Notes: a model not told the origin generated them from the letters alone. A stretch of 64,000 nucleotides of DNA from Clostridia bacterium (GCA_017632155.1 JAGBRZ010000185.1:1-64000), one strand, 5' to 3'. Positions 33,094 to 42,050 are shown, counted from the stretch's first letter. Numbers and translations: made by a program.

Positions 33094-33179
33094 GGCACAT
33101 ATCACTGGGAATTGAACCTCAGTTCCCTTCACGTCAGTCCTCGATCAACGAGCAGGAATCGAACCTGCCTTTTCGTGCC
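33094..33179 (-). other. Cloverleaf-like degenerate tRNA element
   Basis: GGCACG (33179-33174) pairs with TGTGCC (33099-33094) and encloses three hairpins, including a perfect T-arm-like GCAGG-TTCGATT-CCTGC and GGGAA/TTCCC around a GGTTCAA loop. It overlaps the 3' end of tRNA-Leu by 4 bases. It lacks a normal anticodon arm, so it is a relic or an unusual RNA. Confidence 0.3.
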
Positions 33180-33257
33180 GGATATCGGACTCGACCCGAT
33201 ATGGATTGCTCCGCCGCATTTTGAGTGCGGTGCGTCTGCCAATTTCACCAATCCGGC
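33176..33257 (-). tRNA. tRNA-Leu (CAA)
   Basis: Class II tRNA, 82 bases. Acceptor GCCGGAT/ATCCGGC, anticodon stem CCGCA/TGCGG around CTCAAAA (CAA), extended variable arm, T-arm ATCGG-GTCGAGT-CCGAT. CCA not encoded. Confidence 0.88.
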
Positions 33258-33341
33258 TGAGGTGTCGGTCTTTCCCGACTGTCAACCGTCTTTCCGGTTT
33301 GTCATGCAATTTTAGGAGGAGAGGGAGGCTTGTTCAGCCTT

Positions 33342-33429
33342 TGGCGACAATGCAGAGATTCGAACTCTGGGAGGCTTGCACCTCGACGGATTTCAAGTCC
33401 GGTGCCTTCGACCGCTCGGCCACATTGCC
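33342..33429 (-). tRNA. tRNA-Ser (TGA)
   Basis: Class II tRNA with long variable arm. Acceptor GGCAATG/CATTGTC, anticodon loop CTTGAAA (TGA), T-arm CAGAG-TTCGAAT-CTCTG, discriminator G and encoded CCA. Confidence 0.93.
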
Positions 33430-33433
33430 GTAA

Positions 33434-33506
33434 AGCTCCCGGTCAGGATCGAACTGACGACCTCTGGATTACAAGGCCAGTGCTCTGCCAACTGAGCTAC
33501 GGGAGC
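33434..33506 (-). tRNA. tRNA-Thr (TGT)
   Basis: Acceptor GCTCCCG/CGGGAGC, D-arm GCTC/GAGC, anticodon loop CTTGTAA (TGT) on a stem with one C-T mismatch, T-arm GTCAG-TTCGATC-CTGAC. CCA not encoded. Five bases upstream of tRNA-Ser. Confidence 0.9.
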
Positions 33507-33526
33507 GCTGCCCCTTGCGGGGCGGT

Positions 33527-34363
33527 TCAGATTTCTACTGCGAAATCCGGGTTCAGTTCCTGCCATTCCTTGCGGGAGACCAGAGGTTCATGTTTGCCCT
33601 GGATCTGTTCTCCGGCGTGGGTCAGGATGCCGCAGTAAAAGGGATTCTGCAGCATATAGGTGATAGACTGCTTGGAGAAGAGCTTGTCGTTCCGGTTGTA
33701 GTACCCTTTCTCGGCGAAGGTCTTTACGATCTCGGAAACTCTGGCGCCGCCTGTCCGCATCTGGAACAGCTCCCGCACGATCTTTGCTTCATGCAGATTG
33801 ACCTGCACAGTTTTCTTATCGGCAGAATACTTATAGCCGAAGGGGGTCTTCCCGGCCGGTTTGTTGCCGGTCTCGCCAGCTTTTGTTTTGCGGCCGTCTG
33901 CGAGACGCTTATTGATCATGCCGTAGTCCAGCTCGGCGATAGCGGCGATAACGGTGTTGGTGAACTTCCGGATAGGGTCTGTCGGATATAGGGTGAATTC
34001 CTTTTCGTCAATGGAGTGGATATCTACCTTCCGTTTCCGAAGCTCTTTACACACGTAATTCTGAGCGTTTTCGTTACGCCACAGACGTTTGGTGTCCACT
34101 ACGACCACGCCGGTGAGGCTTGGGTTTTCTTCGATATACTGAAGCATGGACAAGAACTCCGAACGGTTCTTAGGTTCGTCTTCATCGTCTTTCATGGCAC
34201 CAGACTTCCCGGCGTCCAAGAATATCTTATGCAGTTTGCAGCCCAGCTTCTGGCAGAATTTTTCAATTCTTGCGATCTGAGTGGGGATACCGTATTTATC
34301 GATCTGCTGTTCTGTGGATACTCTTACGTATCCGACAACCTCCATGGAATTCAAAATGTTCAT
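33527..34363 (-). CDS. Serine recombinase (resolvase/invertase catalytic domain plus short recombinase domain)
   Basis: 278 residues. N-terminal catalytic domain with Ser in VGYVRVSTEQQ and Arg in DTKRLWRNENAQ, long helix, then a recombinase domain (GKTPFGYKY, GGARVSEIVKTF, NPFYCGIL). It is about half the length of phage large serine integrases and lacks the zinc-ribbon/coiled-coil domain. It may be an invertase, a second integrase or a regulator. It has its own consensus promoter (34412-34440), unlike most genes here. Confidence 0.8.
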   Translation of the reverse strand: MNILNSMEVVGYVRVSTEQQIDKYGIPTQIARIEKFCQKLGCKLHKIFLDAGKSGAMKDDEDEPKNRSEFLSMLQYIEENPSLTGVVVVDTKRLWRNENAQNYVCKELRKRKVDIHSIDEKEFTLYPTDPIRKFTNTVIAAIAELDYGMINKRLADGRKTKAGETGNKPAGKTPFGYKYSADKKTVQVNLHEAKIVRELFQMRTGGARVSEIVKTFAEKGYYNRNDKLFSKQSITYMLQNPFYCGILTHAGEQIQGKHEPLVSRKEWQELNPDFAVEI

Positions 34364-34381
34364 TCAGCACTCTCCTTGGTT

Positions 34382-34395
34382 GATGCTTTGTAATT
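34382..34395. promoter_or_regulatory. Candidate operator GATGCTTTGTAATT
   Basis: 14-base motif between the promoter and the recombinase start; the same sequence recurs at 56371 and closely related forms occur at 55784, 57929 and 34447. Its position just downstream of the transcription start suits a repressor site. Confidence 0.45.
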
Positions 34396-34411
34396 GTTAT
34401 GTTGTGGGTAC

Positions 34412-34440
34412 ATTATATCACAGCGCGTTCTGCATGTCAA
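34412..34440 (-). promoter_or_regulatory. Consensus promoter of the serine recombinase gene
   Basis: Reading leftward: TTGACA (34440-34435), exactly 17 bases, TATAAT (34417-34412). Perfect match to the vegetative sigma factor consensus. Flanked by two GATGC-type sites (34382-34395 and 34447-34461). Confidence 0.88.
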
Positions 34441-34502
34441 TAGGTGAATGCAATGTTTATTGTGAACAATTTGTAAATGCTTCAGAAGAGCTCGATGAGG
34501 TA

Positions 34503-35234
34503 TCACTCCAGGTATATGAATCCGACATGGTATTTTTGTTCCGCATCTGCTCTGGCAGCAACTGCTTCTTCAAACGTATCAAACCTGCCCAAGTAATAAT
34601 TTTTCTTATTGATTGTTAAACGTGCACACCATTTATTTCGTGCTTTATCAAAATGAACGCCTTTTCTTCCCGAAGTATTATTGCTATATGTTTTACTGGC
34701 AACTATATTTTGATAATGTTCGCATATTTCAAGGTTCGATTTTCGATTATCATATACAACGTGATTAATGTGATGGACATCCATCCCGTGGTCATCACAG
34801 CCCATAACCATACGATGCATTGAGGTCTTAAAGTCATGTGTACCAGTAATTATATATCCGTCATTTTTTACGTACCATAAAAACGGTCTTATTAAGTCAT
34901 AGTCTTCCTTATCAAAATAGAAAGGTTCGCCTCTTGGCGTATAGCCGACACCAAACTCTCCAGACAGGTCATATGTGTTTATAGGGGTTTGTCCTTCATC
35001 CAAATTTTGACCCTTTCGGAAACGATATGGAACACCCATTTCTTTCAGTTTATCGTTATGTTCTCGTGCGAGACAACCACATGATTTTGTATTGCCGGTG
35101 CTGAGAACTCCTGTGGATAAAACAACTTTATTCCCACATTCACATATGCATTCCCACATCTTATTTCTGTGCTTATTGGTTCCTACACAACGGAGTGTGG
35201 TCAATCGTCCGTATTTCTGATTTTCTGATACCAT
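34503..35234 (-). CDS. HNH homing-type endonuclease with AP2 DNA-binding domain
   Basis: 243 residues. N-terminal zinc-finger-like part (WECICECGNKVVLSTG, SCGCL), central HNH core (HRMVMGCDDHGMDVHHINHV, SNLEICEHYQN) and C-terminal AP2 domain (GRKGVHFDKARNKWCARLTI, YYLGRFDTFEEAV). A selfish mobile gene typical of large Firmicute phages. It is free-standing here; the window's group I intron is 6.5 kb away, so it may not be its partner. Confidence 0.88.
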   Translation of the reverse strand: MVSENQKYGRLTTLRCVGTNKHRNKMWECICECGNKVVLSTGVLSTGNTKSCGCLAREHNDKLKEMGVPYRFRKGQNLDEGQTPINTYDLSGEFGVGYTPRGEPFYFDKEDYDLIRPFLWYVKNDGYIITGTHDFKTSMHRMVMGCDDHGMDVHHINHVVYDNRKSNLEICEHYQNIVASKTYSNNTSGRKGVHFDKARNKWCARLTINKKNYYLGRFDTFEEAVAARADAEQKYHVGFIYLE

Positions 35235-35246
35235 TAAACTTCCTTA

Positions 35247-36443
35247 TTATTCGATTTCGATCAGATATCTAACTGTCATTTGCCTAGGCGTATAGAAAAT
35301 GATTTCGTCATTGCGAAGCATACCTTTATCGGCTTTTGCGTGCAGGCAATTACAAGCAGGAGTCTTGTTCAGCAGATATTCCTCTGACATACGGGCGGTT
35401 TCTGAACTATAGTCATACAGGTAATATGGGTTCCCGTATGCGGTTTCATATAGAGCCATATATGCCTTATTGGATTTGCCCTTCGCCCAGTAGCTGCCGC
35501 TCAGGCTCGTGTAGCCTATGGATTTCTGGCACTTCGGTGCAAAGTAGATACCGTTGCCAAATGCGTTTCCTGTAAACACCGCATTGGACGGGCGGATCAT
35601 GAGGCCTTTTGACAGGATGCTGATCCAGTTTTCGTTGCGGCTGCCATGGAACAGGAGCTTTGTGGTTTCGATGTTATGTTCATGGATATACTGGTCATAG
35701 TTTTCCTGTGTGCGGTAATTGGTTACTGCCCAGGAGCGGCTATAATGACTGTTGGACTCGTTCATGGCGGCGAGGATGATACGGACTTCTTCCGGCGTGG
35801 TTTCCCGGATTTCGATGCCCATGGATTCGGGGATGGTGATCTCGCTATGGTTTTCGGACTGAACTGCCGCTTTCACGAATACCTGACCAGCCATTGTATC
35901 CAGTGTGTTCTGCTCCCGCAGGATGATATCGGTAAAATCCGTCTGGGACTTTGCCAGATACGGGGAGACCTGTCCCATGCGTCTCGGGATTACGGCGAAC
36001 AGGCGCAGAAGGATTTCGTTGAACCGTTCCATTGTGTCGGCGGCGGTAAGTTCATCCAGAGTTTTCTGGGCTTCGTCTACCATGGCCTGGGTGACGCTGG
36101 CGGAGGTTACGGTATAGTTCTTGAATACGGCGTCACGGGAGACAGACATGAGATATTCGAGGACTTCCTGTACGGAGGGGATGTCTACGGGTTTATAGGC
36201 CGCCTCGCCGGTCGGCTGCTCTGTTACCAGATCCTGCCGGAGGTCGGACACGTCCCGATAGCCTTTTTTGATCTTTTCCTTATACTTCTTTTCGTACTGG
36301 CTGATGGGATAGGAAGTGGTCTGCTGGGACTGGCCGACTCTGCCGTAGGTGACGGTGAAGGAAGCTCCTTCCGGGGTCATGTGGTAGAATTTATTATGGT
36401 TGTCGGGGGTGACCATGACGAGGTACCGGGGCGTGATTTCCAT
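35247..36443 (-). CDS. WGR-domain poly(ADP-ribose) polymerase (PARP)
   Basis: 398 residues. Residues 1-80: WGR domain (FYHMTPEGASFTVTYGRVG). Residues ~90-195: helical regulatory-type region. Residues ~205-398: PARP catalytic domain with the complete triad: His in LLFHGSR, Tyr in FGNGIYFAPK, Glu in LRNDEIIFY. Eukaryotic-type PARP1 architecture in a phage. It should transfer ADP-ribose from NAD+ to protein or nucleic acid, with WGR sensing DNA ends. Three bases from the macrodomain gene, so the writer and eraser are probably co-expressed. Confidence 0.88.
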   Translation of the reverse strand: MEITPRYLVMVTPDNHNKFYHMTPEGASFTVTYGRVGQSQQTTSYPISQYEKKYKEKIKKGYRDVSDLRQDLVTEQPTGEAAYKPVDIPSVQEVLEYLMSVSRDAVFKNYTVTSASVTQAMVDEAQKTLDELTAADTMERFNEILLRLFAVIPRRMGQVSPYLAKSQTDFTDIILREQNTLDTMAGQVFVKAAVQSENHSEITIPESMGIEIRETTPEEVRIILAAMNESNSHYSRSWAVTNYRTQENYDQYIHEHNIETTKLLFHGSRNENWISILSKGLMIRPSNAVFTGNAFGNGIYFAPKCQKSIGYTSLSGSYWAKGKSNKAYMALYETAYGNPYYLYDYSSETARMSEEYLLNKTPACNCLHAKADKGMLRNDEIIFYTPRQMTVRYLIEIE

Positions 36444-36445
36444 AT

Positions 36446-36895
36446 TCAGATCTCCAGTGAATAGATGGTGATTTCGAAATCGGTGTCTTCGAAGATTCCC
36501 TTGATAAGGACTTCCACCTGTTCCCAGTCCAGACGGTCGAGACCGCAGCCGATCTTGGGCATGGCGAGCTTCTTCATATGGAAGGTATGCATCTGGTGTG
36601 CCATATCGACCAGTGCCTGTGCGAGAGTTTCGTATGTGGGCTTATCGTAGCAGTGCAGCTTGGTCACGAGGTTGAACACGTCGTCTACCAGCAGGGCCTG
36701 ACCTTCAAATTCTCTGTCACTGGCTTCAAAGAAGTATTCGGGATAGTATGTATTCAGCTTCTCCTTCATATTGTAGACGTAGTCGAAGGTCTTGGCGATA
36801 CCGGCTCCGAGGGCAAAGTCAGCGGAGATGCAGTGTGCGAGGACGGTTCCTCTGGGGGCGGTGAACAGGTCTCCGGTGATGTGAGTGAGGGTCAT
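36446..36895 (-). CDS. TARG1-like macrodomain ADP-ribose hydrolase
   Basis: 149 residues. Macrodomain with AHCISADFALGAGIAKTF at the ligand loop, NLVTKLHCYDKPTYETL (Lys of the TARG1/C6orf130 type) and MPKIGCGLDRLDW (Asp of the same family). Both catalytic residues of the TARG1 glutamate-ADP-ribose hydrolases are present, so it should reverse ADP-ribosylation. Immediately upstream of the PARP gene in the same operon. Confidence 0.85.
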   Translation of the reverse strand: MTLTHITGDLFTAPRGTVLAHCISADFALGAGIAKTFDYVYNMKEKLNTYYPEYFFEASDREFEGQALLVDDVFNLVTKLHCYDKPTYETLAQALVDMAHQMHTFHMKKLAMPKIGCGLDRLDWEQVEVLIKGIFEDTDFEITIYSLEI

Positions 36896-36898
36896 ATT

Positions 36899-37231
36899 TT
36901 ATTCTCCTTTATTGTTCAGTAATTCTTTTCTTGCAGCTTTAAGGGTGTTGATCTTTTTGGTAAGCTTATGCCATTCCTCCACTTTGTTTGTTTCTGTCTT
37001 TGAAAATGGTTTGGTGCTTACAGCAGTAACCCTAAAATAAGACACATAACCATCATAATAGAAATAAACATATTTTAATTTGGAAGTAATGTATAAGTTT
37101 TGAATCGAACACTTGCCGTTTGTGAAAACCGCTTCGTAACCAAACCAAAGATCCGGCAAGAAAGGTTCTTCATCGTATCCTTTATACAGAGTTTTATAAC
37201 ATGGCTTAAATTTTACATATACTTTATCCAT
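36899..37231 (-). CDS. Hypothetical protein next to the macrodomain gene
   Basis: 110 residues. Beta-rich N-terminus (VYVKFKPCYKTLYKGYDEEP, KLKYVYFYYDGYVSYFRVTA) and a basic C-terminal helix. One base from the ligase stop and three from the macrodomain start, so likely part of the PARP-macrodomain-ligase unit. Family not recognised. Confidence 0.45.
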   Translation of the reverse strand: MDKVYVKFKPCYKTLYKGYDEEPFLPDLWFGYEAVFTNGKCSIQNLYITSKLKYVYFYYDGYVSYFRVTAVSTKPFSKTETNKVEEWHKLTKKINTLKAARKELLNNKGE

Positions 37232-37232
37232 C

Positions 37233-39206
37233 TTATTTTTGTTTCAGCATCTCCATTGCCTGACCAAATGTCAGGATGGGGATGTTTTTCTGTTTGGCCA
37301 TTCTGGATTTGGCGGTTTCGTTTGTTTCTTCGTAGATGAGGTAGTTTGTAGCGGCGGTTACACCGGACTGGATATTGGCGCCGGCGTCCCGGAGAATCTT
37401 TTCGGCTTCCGCTTTGGAGTAGCCGTCGATTCTGCCGGAGAGTACCACATTTTTTCCGGAGAAAAGTGTGGTGGCTGTCACACTTTTATGGGGCTCCGGG
37501 TCTTCGAACAGCAGGTTGGATGCCAGAAGGACGGCTTCTTCCTTTTGCTCCGGGTCCCCGTAGAAGGTATAGATATTCTGGTTCATGATCTCACCGATAC
37601 CGGCCAGGTTTGACCAGTCGTAGCGGCAGGCGATCTTCTCCATGTATTTGGTATAGCTGCCTTCGCATTCGGCGGAAATCAGTTTTGCGGCGGATTTGCC
37701 GATTTCCGGAATTCCCAGAGCTGTGATGTATTTTTCCAGCGTACACCGGCGGCTTTTTTCGATAGCATCAAGTACCTTGTCGGTGGACTTTTCACCCATT
37801 CCGCTGTGGGTTGCCAGAACTCTCCTGTGGGTTCTGAGGCCATACAGGTCGGACAGATTCTTTATGTATCCGTACTTGATGAGCATCTTCAAAGTGGCGC
37901 GGGACAGGCCGTTTATATCCATGGCGGACTTGCCGGTGAAGTAGACGAACTTTTCCAGATGCCGTCCGGGGCAGTCCTTATTTTCGCACACAGTCTGGGC
38001 GCCGCTGCCTACTTCGGATCTGGTCAGCATTCCGCCGCATTCGGGGCAGGTCAGGATCATCTTATAGGAATCGGATTTTGTGAGGTTTTCGGTGATCTGG
38101 GGGATGATCATATTGGCTTTTGCGACCTTTATGGTATCTCCTATGCCCAGACGCAGGTTTCTGATGATGCCGATGTTATGCAGGCTTGCCCTCTCTACAG
38201 TGGTGCCGTCCAATTCTACGGCATCGAACACGGCTGTGGGAGTGACTGCGCCGGTGCGCCCGACTGTCCATTCGATATCCCGGAGGATGGTGGTTTCGGT
38301 TTCATCCTCGAACTTATAGGCGATGGCGTAGTTATAGTGATGACTGGTGCGGCCTTTGCTGTCGCCGTGGGCAAGGTCGTTATAGCGGATCACGACGCCG
38401 TCGATGGGCCAGCCTTTTTCTTCAGCGGCACACTTAGCTTCGTCGATGTAGGTCTGGTACACATCTTCTTCCCGCCAGTGTACCCTTCCGACAAACCAGC
38501 ACATGACAACAGGGATGTTCAGGCTAAGCATTTTATAAAAAGCATCTGTAAGGGCATTGCAGTCCTCGAAGCCTTCCAGCGGGGAGAATGCGGAGAAGGT
38601 AATTTTTCTTGCGGCGCACACCTTGGGGTCGAGCTGTCTTACGGAACCGGCTGCGTAGTTGCGGTGTGTTTTGAAGCGGTCGGATTCCGGGAGGCTGGCG
38701 TTGATATTGTTGAAGTCTTCGATATTGACGTAGGCTTCCCCGGCCACGGAGATGCGCTCTGTTGTGGGGATCTGCATTGGGATATCCAGAAAGGCGGCGG
38801 CGTTATGGGTGATCAGCTCTCCGGTATGGCCGTCTCCTCTTGTGGCAGCTTCGATCAGCTTACCGTTTTCCCATGTGAGTTTGACGGTGAGGCCGTCCAT
38901 CTTGGGCATGAACACGAGGTCTTCCCTGCCCATCTTGCTGATATCGGCTGTGGTTTTGGTTTTGTCCAGAGACAGAAGAGGGATCTTATGGGTGGTCTTG
39001 TCCAGTTTGCTGACGGGGGCATATCCTACAGTCTGGGTGGGGGAACCGGAGAGGATGCAGCCTGTTTTGGATTCAAGGGCCTTCAGTTCGTCAAACAGTG
39101 CATCGTACTCGGCGTCGGAGATCAGGCTTCGGTTTTCGTTATAATAGGCATGGCGGCATTCGTTCAGCCATCTGGTAAGTTCCGCTATGCGGGGATAGTC
39201 TGTCAC
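37233..39206 (-). CDS. ligA: NAD+-dependent DNA ligase
   Basis: 657 residues, full length. Ia domain, adenylation domain with KMDG (PKMDGLTVKL) and DGVVIRYND, OB fold (GDTIKVAKANMIIPQ), four-Cys zinc finger (CPECG...C...CPGRH), helix-hairpin-helix repeats and a C-terminal BRCT domain (GKNVVLSGRIDGYSKAEAE). Seals nicks using NAD+ and releases NMN. It is a direct consumer of the NAD+ that the phage's own pathway makes. Confidence 0.95.
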   Translation of the reverse strand: MTDYPRIAELTRWLNECRHAYYNENRSLISDAEYDALFDELKALESKTGCILSGSPTQTVGYAPVSKLDKTTHKIPLLSLDKTKTTADISKMGREDLVFMPKMDGLTVKLTWENGKLIEAATRGDGHTGELITHNAAAFLDIPMQIPTTERISVAGEAYVNIEDFNNINASLPESDRFKTHRNYAAGSVRQLDPKVCAARKITFSAFSPLEGFEDCNALTDAFYKMLSLNIPVVMCWFVGRVHWREEDVYQTYIDEAKCAAEEKGWPIDGVVIRYNDLAHGDSKGRTSHHYNYAIAYKFEDETETTILRDIEWTVGRTGAVTPTAVFDAVELDGTTVERASLHNIGIIRNLRLGIGDTIKVAKANMIIPQITENLTKSDSYKMILTCPECGGMLTRSEVGSGAQTVCENKDCPGRHLEKFVYFTGKSAMDINGLSRATLKMLIKYGYIKNLSDLYGLRTHRRVLATHSGMGEKSTDKVLDAIEKSRRCTLEKYITALGIPEIGKSAAKLISAECEGSYTKYMEKIACRYDWSNLAGIGEIMNQNIYTFYGDPEQKEEAVLLASNLLFEDPEPHKSVTATTLFSGKNVVLSGRIDGYSKAEAEKILRDAGANIQSGVTAATNYLIYEETNETAKSRMAKQKNIPILTFGQAMEMLKQK

Positions 39207-39574
39207 TTGATTTTGGCTCCTTTATAATATGTGGATTTATCGGTCGCTGTGGCGGTGCGCATGAGGCGGAGGTCGTACCGTTTCCCGTCGGCGTCGAAAA
39301 AGGAGAACATTTCGGCGGGCCACCAGTATTTTACGCCTTTGAGGGCTACGACGATCCTTGTGTCGTTCCACTCCTCGCCGCGCTGGGTTCTGTGCAGGGT
39401 TCTGCCGTCGCTGGCTTTGGTTTCGATGCGGCGTATACCTTCCTGTTCCACGACTTCGATGCGGTACAGGTGGTTTGGGAGAAGGCATTCTGTGGCGTGG
39501 CGTTGGTCGGCGGGGGTGCCCCTGTCGGGGTGGTCGAGGCGGGCGAACAGGATATCCTGGATGACGAGCATCAT
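39203..39574 (-). CDS. Hypothetical protein between ligase and polymerase
   Basis: 123 residues. Contains ECLLPNHLYRIEVVEQEGIR, VVALKGVKYWWPAEMFSFFD and ends KSTYYKGAKIK. Overlaps the ligase start by 4 bases and abuts the polymerase stop, so it belongs to the replication operon. No family recognised. Confidence 0.45.
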   Translation of the reverse strand: MMLVIQDILFARLDHPDRGTPADQRHATECLLPNHLYRIEVVEQEGIRRIETKASDGRTLHRTQRGEEWNDTRIVVALKGVKYWWPAEMFSFFDADGKRYDLRLMRTATATDKSTYYKGAKIK

Positions 39575-41721
39575 CAGCAGTACACCATATCATACCAGTA
39601 CAGATACCAGTATCCCTTTCCGTTCTTTTTGAGGCTGCCCGGCGGGGTGAAGATGGTATCGCCCTTACGGAGTGGGGTTTCGTCATATGTATTTACGGGG
39701 ATAGACAATCTGGCGGATTTGCCGCTGCCGATGGAACGGGTATCCACTCTGTAGCACCAGGGCTTGCCGGATTTTTTATCCTTCATGGGCTGGACGGATT
39801 CGATCAGGAGCTTCCGGCGGTCTTCTTCTCGACCTGTGGTCAGGTCTACATAGCCAAGCACATCCATCTGGTTTGCCATTTTGCCACGGAAGTCCAGATC
39901 GTCGTAACCGATGGACAGGATATACTGCTCCATTTCATTCAGCATCCGGCGTTCGTAGTCGAGGCGGAGTTGTTCTTCTTCTGCTTCAGCCACGGCCAGT
40001 TCTTCTGCAAGCTCGGCCGGGATGCTGCCTGTGCCGTAGGGTTTGAGTTTGGCTTTGATGTTCTTGATCTGTTTTGCGGCCTGTTCGAGAGCTGGGTTTG
40101 TGATGCTCCACTGGGACAGTTCTTCGCCTTTGGCATTGGTATCCGTGGCGTACTTCCGCAGGATTTTTATGATTTCCGGGTTTTCGACTTTATCCTTTTT
40201 GATCTTCTTGGCTGCTCCTTCGGAGAAGAAGTGGTACAGGCTTATGATACGGGGGATTTCTACGTCGTTGCCGAATGCTGAGAAGTAGCTGATCTTGGCG
40301 AGGGCTTCGATGGCGGCGTCGCTGACCTTATATTTTTTGCAGAGGAACAATGTGTCGGTCATGGTTTTCGGGTGTTCTTCTGCCACCTGCCACAGGAGTT
40401 CGCCGGTGACTTTGGGCAGGCCCTTGATGGCTTTGATGGAGTTGCCGATCTCGTTGGTTTCGAAATTGGCGCGGATTTCCCGGTTATCCTGGCCGAAGCG
40501 GTACGGAGGGAATCTGGTGCCGAAGTAGTCCTCGGCTTCCTTTTTGATTTCCACCATTTTGTCTTTGTCGCCCTTTTTCTCCTGGATCTGGAGGAGGGTT
40601 TCGTAGAAGGCGAGATGGTGGTGGGCTTTGATCCAGGCGGAATAGACGCTGTCGAGGGAGACGCAGTAGGCGTGTGAAGCGTTGAAGCTGTACTGTGAAG
40701 AATCTTCGATGATCTGCCACAATCGTTTCGAAATATCTGCAGCCTCATTTTGTCCGGTTCCGTCTTCTTTGAGTTTCTCGGAAAATCCATTGATGAACCG
40801 TTCTTTGTATGACAGAATTTTTTCTACTCTCTTTTTGGATATTGCTTTAATTACTGTGTATCCTTCTGACATAGGGATCCCGGCATATTCAAGGGCGGCA
40901 AGAGTGCCCTCCTGATAGAGAAGGTAGCTATTCGGCATCTCTTCGGTTTTAATCAGGTTATCGAACTGCGGAACACCATAATCAAAAGGCTCCCTGCTTT
41001 CAAACGTCTTATACATAGACTTAAAGCCGGGGCGAATCGCTGCAATAAATGCACAAAGTTCGGATACATTTGTTGGAGCATACTTCGAAACTCTCGAAGA
41101 TGTGCCCGGTTGCTCTACCTGATTCAGTCCAAGCGTACAGCCGGTTTTATACAGGTTCCATGCTACATCTTCCGGGGGCAGCATTTTCAAAAGTTCCTGC
41201 TGCGGAGGAGGTTCCATACCAACACGTTCATACGAGCGGTATATCAGCTCACACACACTCACTTTGAGAATGTCATTCTTCAAGCAATGTTTTGTTTCTG
41301 CCCATGCGCCGTCCATCAGGCAGCATAGGTGATCTTTGATCTTGATAAGGCCTACTTCCTTGCGGATGCTGCCCTGATACAGCAACGAAGCAGACGGGGC
41401 GATCGACCAGCTTGTAATCAGACCCATGTATTCCTTGCTGTCTTCATAGATTTCCTTATACTGGTCATCGATATAGTCCAGTACGTCGATGTCGTCTTTT
41501 TCTTCTTCATCGGCGTGTTTTACAGCATTTTCATACCGTTTCAACTGTTCGGATACTGTATTAGCGGTTTCGAAAGGAACACCTTTGGCTTTTGCATACA
41601 GTTTCCATGCAGCAGATTTTTGGTATGTGCCGTATGCGATCATGGGACAAGCATGGTCGTCTCCGAGAATGTCTTTTTGTGCTTGGATAAATGGTTCAAC
41701 TGGTGCGACGTTAAAGTCGAT
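39574..41721 (-). CDS. dnaE: DNA polymerase III alpha subunit, exon 2 (C-terminal part)
   Basis: 715 residues when read from the proposed splice site at 41721 (ID-F-N-V...); an ATG at 41643 opens only part of it. It continues palm, thumb and fingers (CPMIAYGTYQKSAAWKLYAK; SQYSFNASHAYCVSLDSVYS; KKGDKDKMVEIKKEAEDYFG; IGNSIKAIKGLPKVTGELLW). Joined to exon 1 it restores a ~1130-residue DnaE-type enzyme, normal for the family. The second catalytic Asp of the PDxD motif is the second residue of this exon. Bacterial-type Pol III alpha in a phage implies largely self-sufficient replication. Confidence 0.88.
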   Translation of the reverse strand: MDFNVAPVEPFIQAQKDILGDDHACPMIAYGTYQKSAAWKLYAKAKGVPFETANTVSEQLKRYENAVKHADEEEKDDIDVLDYIDDQYKEIYEDSKEYMGLITSWSIAPSASLLYQGSIRKEVGLIKIKDHLCCLMDGAWAETKHCLKNDILKVSVCELIYRSYERVGMEPPPQQELLKMLPPEDVAWNLYKTGCTLGLNQVEQPGTSSRVSKYAPTNVSELCAFIAAIRPGFKSMYKTFESREPFDYGVPQFDNLIKTEEMPNSYLLYQEGTLAALEYAGIPMSEGYTVIKAISKKRVEKILSYKERFINGFSEKLKEDGTGQNEAADISKRLWQIIEDSSQYSFNASHAYCVSLDSVYSAWIKAHHHLAFYETLLQIQEKKGDKDKMVEIKKEAEDYFGTRFPPYRFGQDNREIRANFETNEIGNSIKAIKGLPKVTGELLWQVAEEHPKTMTDTLFLCKKYKVSDAAIEALAKISYFSAFGNDVEIPRIISLYHFFSEGAAKKIKKDKVENPEIIKILRKYATDTNAKGEELSQWSITNPALEQAAKQIKNIKAKLKPYGTGSIPAELAEELAVAEAEEEQLRLDYERRMLNEMEQYILSIGYDDLDFRGKMANQMDVLGYVDLTTGREEDRRKLLIESVQPMKDKKSGKPWCYRVDTRSIGSGKSARLSIPVNTYDETPLRKGDTIFTPPGSLKKNGKGYWYLYWYDMVYC

Positions 41722-42050
41722 CCTTTATACCCTCGGTTTCCCGATATTATGATTGAGCTATGCTCACGGGAGTAGACTATACCATCAGCGTCGTTTCCTC
41801 GGCTGCCATTGATAGTCGTTGCGGCTTTCCCCATACGGGGCTGCGCCACAGGATTGCCCAATCCTTATGCTTGTTACCATACCGCAGTGATTGGCTGCGC
41901 CGCGCTTTGATTTCTCTGACGCTTGGTACATAAGGCTCTAAGGGTTTCCCCTGTTATTCTGGTTTGCTATGCATATCACTATGCAAAGGGACTATTCGTC
42001 CTTTACGGTTATCCAATGAAGACCTGTCTTCTTCCATAAAGTCTCTCTTA
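41722..42050 (-). ncRNA. Group I self-splicing intron in dnaE
   Basis: 329 bases that interrupt the polymerase frame. The upstream exon ends ...CCGGAT (U before the splice site) and the intron ends ...TATAAAGG (terminal G), as group I introns require. Internal group I-like elements include GGGGAAACCC, CAGCCGAGGAAACGACGCTG and TATAGTCTACTCC near the 3' end. Splicing joins G-S-L-P-D to I-D-F-N, the expected family sequence. No endonuclease is encoded inside. Confidence 0.85.
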
